A stretch of DNA of 47,219 nucleotides from NCBI GenBank assembly GCA_021832085.1, contig JAKBLM010000032.1, positions 1-47,219 of the forward strand. Reading direction: 5' to 3'. The position numbers were made by a program, and so were the translations under genes. This stretch comes from Acidobacteriota bacterium. GTDB taxonomy: Bacteria > Acidobacteriota > Terriglobia > Acidiferrales > UBA7541. The notes under the pieces are model-generated. The model was given only the letters and a program-made list of their open reading frames with translations. It searched no databases and was not told where the DNA came from. This document shows, piece after piece, positions 41,845 through 47,219 of this stretch (position 1 is the first letter of the stretch; each line of letters opens with the position of its first letter).

Positions 41845-44444
41845 GATGGGCGCGGGCATGGGCGGCGCGAGTGGAGGGGCTCTTTGGCCGCGGGCGGCGC
41901 GAGCGCGAGCTGACGGCGGAACTCGAAAGCCATCTGGCGCTGCACATCGACGACAATCTGCGCGCGGGCATGACTCCGGAGGAAGCGCGGCGCCAGGCGC
42001 TCATCAAGCTCGGCGGCGCCGAGCAAACCAAGCAGATGTACCGCGAGCAGCGCGGCATCCCGTGGCTCGAAAATCTGTGGCTGGACGCGTGCTACGGTGC
42101 GCGGATGTTGCACCGGGCACCGGGTTTCACGCTCGTCGCCGTGCTCACGCTGGCCCTGGGCATTGGCGCGACCACGCTGATCTTCAGCGTGGTTTACGCC
42201 GCGATGCTGCGCTCGCTTCCATACCCCAACGCAGGCAGCCTGGTTTGGATTTACGGGCACGAACAGCGCGAGCCGGAGACGCAGAGGGTCTCGGCCACCG
42301 AATTCCACGTTCTGCAACGCAACCTGACCGCACTTGCATCGATCGGGGCGTTTCTGAATCCGGGGAAAGCGTTGAGGATCGGAAGCGAGAGTGAATGGGT
42401 CCCTGCTGCTACCGTCACCTCAGGCATTTTCAAGACGCTCGGCGTCCATCCCGTGGTCGGCAGGGAATTTCTGCCGGAAGAGTACCGCAAGGGCCGGCAA
42501 CAAGAGGTCCTGCTGAGTTACCGGCTATGGCAGGAACGATTCGACGGGAAACGCGACGTGCTGGGGCGCACGGTGGTGGTGGATCTGAAACCGTACACCG
42601 TGGTGGGCGTGATGCCGCGCGGGCTGGATTTTCCGTCGCGCGAAACGAGGTTGTGGATGCCGCTCGTCCTGCCGACCGGCCAAAACGCATACCCCGTCTA
42701 TGTCATCGGCCGGCTGAAAGCCGGAGCTTCTTTCGCGCAGGTGCAGGCCGAATTGAACGTAATCGCCAGGCGCCTGTCGAAGAACTCTTCCTTCCCGATC
42801 ACCCTGCATGGCGAGTCGCTGCGCTCGCACTTGGTGGGCGCATTCCGGCTGCAGATGATGGTGCTTCTGGGCGCTGTCGGACTGCTGTTGCTGATTTCCT
42901 GCGTTGGCGTGGCAAATCTGCTGGTGGCGCGGCTTTCCGGGCGCGAGCGGGAGACGGCTTTGCGGGCGGCGCTCGGCGCGACGCGCGCTCGGGTACTCAG
43001 GCAACTGCTAACTGAAAGCCTGCTGCTGAGCCTGGTCGGCGGCGGAGGCGGCGTGCTGCTGGCTTTCGCCGGGACTGGCGTCTTGGGCCGGCTGCTGCCG
43101 GAGAACCTTTCGCGGTTCGCCCCGATCCGGCTGAACATGCCCGTGTTGCTCTTCGCGCTCGGGGTGAGCGTGATCTCGGCAGTGCTCTTCGGGCTAGCGC
43201 CGGCACTCTTCGCGCTCCGCGGTGACCCCGGCGCTGCCCTCAAAGGCGGCCAGGGCGGAGCGGTTGGCACGGGCTCGTTGGCGCGGAACGGGCTGCGTTC
43301 CTGGCTGGTGGCGACGGAAGTGGCGCTGTCCACCGTTCTTGCGGTTGGCGGGTTGTTGCTGTTTCGCAGCCTATTGCGGCTGGAAAATGTGCCCACCGGG
43401 CTTCGCACGAATCACGTCCTCATGCTCAGGGCCTATCTGCCAAGCACGAAATACAAGACGCCTGCCGAGCAACGCGAATTTTATGGACGGCTGCTCAGCC
43501 GGCTCGCAGCGTTGCCGGGAGTGCGCTCGGCCGCTTTCGATGCGATCCTGCCCTTCACCGGATGGGGCTACGCCGTTTTCGACATCAAGGGCCGCCGCTA
43601 TCCACGCAGGCAGGAACCGAGGGCCGACCTCTTCCAGGTGAGCCCAGGCTACTTTCGCACGATGAGGATTCCGCTGTTGCGCGGACGAACGTTTCGCGCG
43701 AGCGACAACGCCTCGGGCAGGCCGGTTGCGGTGATTGACTCCGAAATGGCGCGGGCTTATTGGCCGAACCAGAACCCGATAGGCCAGCAGATCGGCCTGA
43801 CGAAATGGATAACGATCGTCGGAGTGGTCGGCCATACCCGGTTCCTCAACCTGGCGAAAAACCCCGGACCTGAGCTATATGTTCCCTACGATCAGATGCA
43901 TCCCTGGGCGGGCGGATTCGTGGTCCATACGGCGGCTACGCCTGAGAGCCTGATGCCCACGGTTCGGCGGCTCGTGGCCAGCCTCGATCCAGATGTCGCC
44001 TTGCTCGACCTGATGACGCTGAGGCAAAGGATCGCGGAAACGATTGCGAGCCGGCGCCTGCAAACGCTGCTTCTGGGATTGTTCGCGGGGCTGGCACTGC
44101 TGTTGACGGCAGTCGGGATTGCCGGCGTTGTTTCGCTGGCCGTCTCCCGACGCACCCGGGAAATCGGGCTCCGGACGGCGCTCGGCGCCGAGCCGGTTGA
44201 GGTGATTCGGCTGGTCTTGAAAGGAATGCTCGGCGTCGTTGCAGGCGGATTGATTGCGGGATTGGCGGGGGCGCTGGCGCTTTCGCGTTTTCTCGAAAGC
44301 CTGCTCTTTGGCGTAGCGCGTTGGGACCCGGCAAGCTTCGTCGGCACGGCAGCGTTGGTGCTGGTTGTCGCGATGGCGGCGAGCTATGTGCCGGCGCGGC
44401 GGGCGGCACGCGTCGATCCGGTGGTGGCTCTGCGGGAGGAATGA
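41841..44444 (+). CDS. ADOP-type ABC-transporter permease (MacB/FtsX family)
   Basis: This 867-residue membrane protein starts at GTG 41841 with GAGGAGG upstream. A cytoplasmic prefix, [20 protein letters not shown] then [19 protein letters not shown], is the mark of ADOP ('acidobacterial duplicated orphan permease') proteins. Two FtsX-type permease blocks follow, each with a MacB-like periplasmic domain: [20 protein letters not shown], then three C-terminal helices ending near 500, and again [20 protein letters not shown] near the end. It finishes [18 protein letters not shown], a family terminus. No ATPase partner is nearby, as usual for ADOPs. Export of a peptide or lipid is likely; the substrate is unknown. 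Confidence 0.93.
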   Translation: MRWARAWAARVEGLFGRGRRERELTAELESHLALHIDDNLRAGMTPEEARRQALIKLGGAEQTKQMYREQRGIPWLENLWLDACYGARMLHRAPGFTLVAVLTLALGIGATTLIFSVVYAAMLRSLPYPNAGSLVWIYGHEQREPETQRVSATEFHVLQRNLTALASIGAFLNPGKALRIGSESEWVPAATVTSGIFKTLGVHPVVGREFLPEEYRKGRQQEVLLSYRLWQERFDGKRDVLGRTVVVDLKPYTVVGVMPRGLDFPSRETRLWMPLVLPTGQNAYPVYVIGRLKAGASFAQVQAELNVIARRLSKNSSFPITLHGESLRSHLVGAFRLQMMVLLGAVGLLLLISCVGVANLLVARLSGRERETALRAALGATRARVLRQLLTESLLLSLVGGGGGVLLAFAGTGVLGRLLPENLSRFAPIRLNMPVLLFALGVSVISAVLFGLAPALFALRGDPGAALKGGQGGAVGTGSLARNGLRSWLVATEVALSTVLAVGGLLLFRSLLRLENVPTGLRTNHVLMLRAYLPSTKYKTPAEQREFYGRLLSRLAALPGVRSAAFDAILPFTGWGYAVFDIKGRRYPRRQEPRADLFQVSPGYFRTMRIPLLRGRTFRASDNASGRPVAVIDSEMARAYWPNQNPIGQQIGLTKWITIVGVVGHTRFLNLAKNPGPELYVPYDQMHPWAGGFVVHTAATPESLMPTVRRLVASLDPDVALLDLMTLRQRIAETIASRRLQTLLLGLFAGLALLLTAVGIAGVVSLAVSRRTREIGLRTALGAEPVEVIRLVLKGMLGVVAGGLIAGLAGALALSRFLESLLFGVARWDPASFVGTAALVLVVAMAASYVPARRAARVDPVVALREE

Positions 44445-44553
44445 GCGGCGCCGCCAAAGACGCACGACCAGGATTGACTGTGCTACTTTCGCGGCGCCGA
44501 GCGGGCATATACTGGGGGCATCGCGGGCGCGACCTGGGGCTAGAGGAGATCGG

Positions 44554-46983
44554 ATGTCAAGCCTCTGGCGCGATTTGCGTTTTACCCTCCGCACGCTGGG
44601 AAAAACTCCAGGCTTTGTGGCGATCGCGATTGTGACGCTGGCGCTTGGGATCGGCGCCAACAGCACGATCTTCACCTGGATCAATGCGACGCTGCTCCAT
44701 CCGATTCCGGGGCTCACGCACACCAGCCAGGTGGTGGCCGCGACGCGCAATCGCAACAACCCGCTCTCCTATCCCGATTTCCAGGACCTGCGCGATCGCG
44801 CAAAAAGCTTTTCTGGGATGACGGCGTTCACCTTGTTTCCGCTGAGCTTGACCGGGCAGGGGAAGCCGGAGCGCGTGTGGGGAACGCTGGTGACGGCGAA
44901 CTACTTCCTAGTGCTTGGCGTGAAGCCGGTGCTGGGGCGCGGGTTTCTGCCGTCGGAAGACCAGGTGACGAACGGGGCGCCGGTGGCCGTGATCAGCTAC
45001 CGGCTATGGCAGACGCGGTTCGGAGGCGATCGGGCGATCCTCGGGCGAACGATTCAAATCGATACGCACCCGTTCACGATCGTCGGCGTTACGCCGCCGA
45101 TTTTTCAGGGCAGCACGAGCGGGCTGCGCTCGGAAATCTGGCTGCCGCTGACGATGGTCGGCGAAGTGGGACAGGTCGAAAGTGAGATTCTCGCCGAACG
45201 CAGCTCCCTGTGGCTAAGTGTGCTCGGCCGGCTGCGGCCGGGAGTCGGCCGGCGGGAGGCGCAAGCCGAACTGAACACGCTGTATGGGCAGCTGGCGCGG
45301 CAGTATCCCGACGCGCATCGCGGCGAGAACCACATACAGCTCTACCCGCTCTGGCGCGCGCCCAACGGGGCGAACGAGTTCTTCTCACAACTGCTGCCGA
45401 TTCTGATGGCGCTGGCCGGAGCGGTGCTGCTACTGGCGTGCGCGAATCTGGCGAACCTGCTGCTGGCACGGGGCGTGGCGCGGCAACGAGAGATGGCGAT
45501 TCGGCTGGCGCTCGGCGCCGGGCGGGGGCCCGTGGTGCGGCAGGTGCTGCTCGAGAGCCTGCTGCTCTCGCTGGCGGGCGGCTTAGCGGCCCTGGGCGTG
45601 ACGCTATGGGCCTCTCGTGGGTTCATGCATTTTGCGCCGGCGAGCAATTTGCCAATCTGGATCTCAGTGAAAGTGGATGGGCGAGTGCTCCTGGCGACGC
45701 TCATGATCTCGGTGATCGCCGCGGCGCTTTTCGGCATGCTGCCGGCGCTGCGGGCGGCCGGAATTCAGCCGGCCAGCGTGCTGAAGGACGATGCCGGCAG
45801 CGTGGCCGGTGGGCGGCGCAGGGGGCGGCTCTCGGACGCACTGGCGGTGGCGCAGATCGCTCTGTCATTAGTGTTGCTCGTTGCGGCGGGGCTTTTTATC
45901 CGCAGCTTCCGCGCGGCGCAGCAGTTCAACCCGGGATTCGAGTCGCACCACGTGCTGGCGGCCTCCTACGACCTGTTCCCGAGCGGCTACAAGGAGGCCG
46001 ACGGGATAGCGTTTGATCGCCAGGTGCTCGAACGGGTTCGCGCGCTGCCGGGCGTGCGCGCAGCGAGCCTGGCCGATTGGGTGCCGCTCGGCTTCGGCAC
46101 TCGGTTCGTCAGCTTCCTGCCGGAGGGGTACGTGCCGGGAAAGCACGAAGCGGTGAATGCGGGAGTGGCCAACGTCAGCCCCGGCTACTTCTCCACGCTG
46201 CGGATTCCGCTGGTGAGCGGGCGCGACTTCAGCGAGGCGGACGGGGCGGATTCGGCGCCGGTTGCCATCATCAATGAAACCTTGGCCGAGCGCTACTGGC
46301 CGGGCCGCGACGCGGTAGGAAAGCGGCTGCACGTCTACGGGAAATGGACGAGGATCGTCGGCGTGGCGCGTACGACGAACTACTCGCAACTGAACGAGCC
46401 TCCGGCGCCCTTTCTCTATTTGCCGCTCTACCAGCACTACCCGTCGGAAGTGACACTGCAGGTGCGCACGGAGGGTGATCCGCGGGCGGCGGCCGGCGCG
46501 GTGACACGGGCGGTTCATGGGCTCAACGCCGACCTACCGATTTTCGAGGTTTCGACGCTCGAGGCGCGGATGGAGCCGGCGACGTTCGTGCAGCGCATGG
46601 CCGGGTCGTTTGTCGGCGTATTTGGCGTGCTGGCGCTGGTGCTGGCGGCGGTGGGTCTTTACGGCGTGGTGTCCTACGGCGCGCGGCAGCGGACGCGCGA
46701 GATCGGCATACGGAAAGCGATGGGCGCACAGCCGGAAGACATCTGGCAAATGGTGCTCGCGCACGGGGCGCGGCTGGCGCTGGTGGGCGTGTTGATCGGG
46801 CTGGCGGTGTCGTTCGGCACGACACGGCTGCTCCGGAGCCTGCTTTTCGGCGTGGGCGCGAGCGATCCGTTGACGTTTGTGATGGTGACGGCGCTGCTCA
46901 TCGTGGTGGCGCTGGCGGCCAGCTACTTGCCGGCGCGGCGCGCGATGAAAGTGGACCCGATCGAGGCGCTGCGGCATCAGTAG
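44554..46983 (+). CDS. second ADOP-type permease, lacking the N-terminal prefix
   Basis: This 809-residue protein starts at ATG 44554 behind GAGGAG. It begins at once with the core (MSSLWRDLRFTLRTLGKTPG, then LALGIGANSTIFTWINATLL), without the ELESHL prefix of its neighbour. Two MacB/FtsX halves follow, with RQREMAIRLALGAGRGPVVR in the middle and RTREIGIRKAMGAQPEDIWQ near the end; it closes with LPARRAMKVDPIEALRHQ. The two permeases are homologous but diverged, so they are not a recent copy. The 109-bp gap holds a TATACT (44508-44513) that may give it its own promoter. Confidence 0.93.
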   Translation: MSSLWRDLRFTLRTLGKTPGFVAIAIVTLALGIGANSTIFTWINATLLHPIPGLTHTSQVVAATRNRNNPLSYPDFQDLRDRAKSFSGMTAFTLFPLSLTGQGKPERVWGTLVTANYFLVLGVKPVLGRGFLPSEDQVTNGAPVAVISYRLWQTRFGGDRAILGRTIQIDTHPFTIVGVTPPIFQGSTSGLRSEIWLPLTMVGEVGQVESEILAERSSLWLSVLGRLRPGVGRREAQAELNTLYGQLARQYPDAHRGENHIQLYPLWRAPNGANEFFSQLLPILMALAGAVLLLACANLANLLLARGVARQREMAIRLALGAGRGPVVRQVLLESLLLSLAGGLAALGVTLWASRGFMHFAPASNLPIWISVKVDGRVLLATLMISVIAAALFGMLPALRAAGIQPASVLKDDAGSVAGGRRRGRLSDALAVAQIALSLVLLVAAGLFIRSFRAAQQFNPGFESHHVLAASYDLFPSGYKEADGIAFDRQVLERVRALPGVRAASLADWVPLGFGTRFVSFLPEGYVPGKHEAVNAGVANVSPGYFSTLRIPLVSGRDFSEADGADSAPVAIINETLAERYWPGRDAVGKRLHVYGKWTRIVGVARTTNYSQLNEPPAPFLYLPLYQHYPSEVTLQVRTEGDPRAAAGAVTRAVHGLNADLPIFEVSTLEARMEPATFVQRMAGSFVGVFGVLALVLAAVGLYGVVSYGARQRTREIGIRKAMGAQPEDIWQMVLAHGARLALVGVLIGLAVSFGTTRLLRSLLFGVGASDPLTFVMVTALLIVVALAASYLPARRAMKVDPIEALRHQ

Positions 46984-47219
46984 CAGCGTGATTCGTGACT
47001 CGTGACTCGTGACTCGTGCTTCGTCACCCGTGCGGCGTGTTTGGGCTGGTGGGAAACTCGCCCAAGTCAAAGTCACACATACCAGTTCGCGCCTAGCCCA
47101 AGTTCGTCACGGCGACGCGAATTCTGTCTTTTTTCCGAGGAAGTCGGCCGGGAAGTTGTTTCGTTGCAACGTGGCTTTCGCGAAAACACGATGTAGTGCA
47201 GACCTGCCCTCTTGAAGCC
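46984..47219. other. non-coding end of the window
   Basis: Apart from the heptamer repeat at 46994-47014 nothing is recognised. Short frames reach the window edge but have no coding character. Confidence 0.4.
46994..47014. repeat. tandem heptamer repeat, CGTGACT x3
   Basis: Three exact copies of CGTGACT occur in tandem, followed by a partial CGTGCT and preceded by ATT, starting 11 bp after the stop of the second ADOP gene. Similar GTGACTC-type heptads are, from memory, scattered through acidobacterial intergenic DNA, which would make this one member of a dispersed family. Confidence 0.7.

Noticed and set aside
44474..44513. TTGACT and TATACT as a promoter pair for the second ADOP gene
   Set aside because: The spacing of 28 bp is far too long; only the TATACT is kept as a possible -10.

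Overview
The window looks like a contig from a GC-rich member of the Acidobacteriota. The strongest hint is the PadR regulator followed by two long MacB/FtsX-type 'ADOP' permeases (41.5-47 kb), a layout typical of that phylum. A double-length ThyX, a Cys-bearing short GNAT-type ArgA and very compact 4-nt gene overlaps fit but do not prove it. This assignment is inference from family content, not from a marker gene.

Layout. (1) 1-13.65 kb is an integrated mobile element and its decayed flank, sitting against the 3' end of a tRNA-Asn(GTT) gene. From the tRNA leftwards it carries a tyrosine integrase, an excisionase-like HTH protein, SSB, a large J-domain-like protein of unknown role, a BrnT/BrnA toxin-antitoxin pair, and a minus-strand module: N6-type DNA methyltransferase, two unknown proteins, SNF2 helicase, and a Cys-rich protein resembling the Gp3-type recombination directionality factors. 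A small GIY-YIG nuclease-like gene lies inside the module on the other strand. The extreme left holds a frameshifted SnoaL-like gene, a remnant of an NmrA/SDR gene, and three small unknown genes. No left attachment site was found, so the true element boundary may lie outside the window. (2) 13.9-18 kb is chromosomal: a small conserved unknown protein, ThiI, a PNPOx-fold protein and a fatty-acyl-CoA ligase. (3) 18-26.3 kb is a minus-strand arginine operon in transcription order argR-argC-argB-argD-(unknown small ORF)-argG-argH-argA-argJ, preceded by an ARG-box-like operator. argF is not in the window. (4) 26.4-33.5 kb: an amino-acid permease, a three-domain acyl ligase-ACP-acyltransferase, a secreted CocE/NonD hydrolase and a secreted TPR protein. 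(5) 33.9-41.3 kb: MtaB, a small membrane protein, a PilZ protein, an FNR-type oxidoreductase, a methyltransferase, ribosomal protein L31, a double-length ThyX and release factor 1. (6) 41.5-47 kb: the PadR-ADOP-ADOP cluster, followed by a short heptamer tandem repeat.

How the genes work together. The arg cluster encodes glutamate to ornithine with acetyl recycling (ArgA/ArgJ, ArgB, ArgC, ArgD), then citrulline to arginine (ArgG, ArgH), under ArgR control; the ornithine-to-citrulline step must be encoded elsewhere. The element carries its own integration/excision and ssDNA-handling genes plus an addiction pair. Its methyltransferase-X-Y-helicase-RDF-like block is the best candidate for an undescribed system: either element replication/transfer or a defence module. 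No CRISPR array, rRNA or classical insertion sequence was seen.
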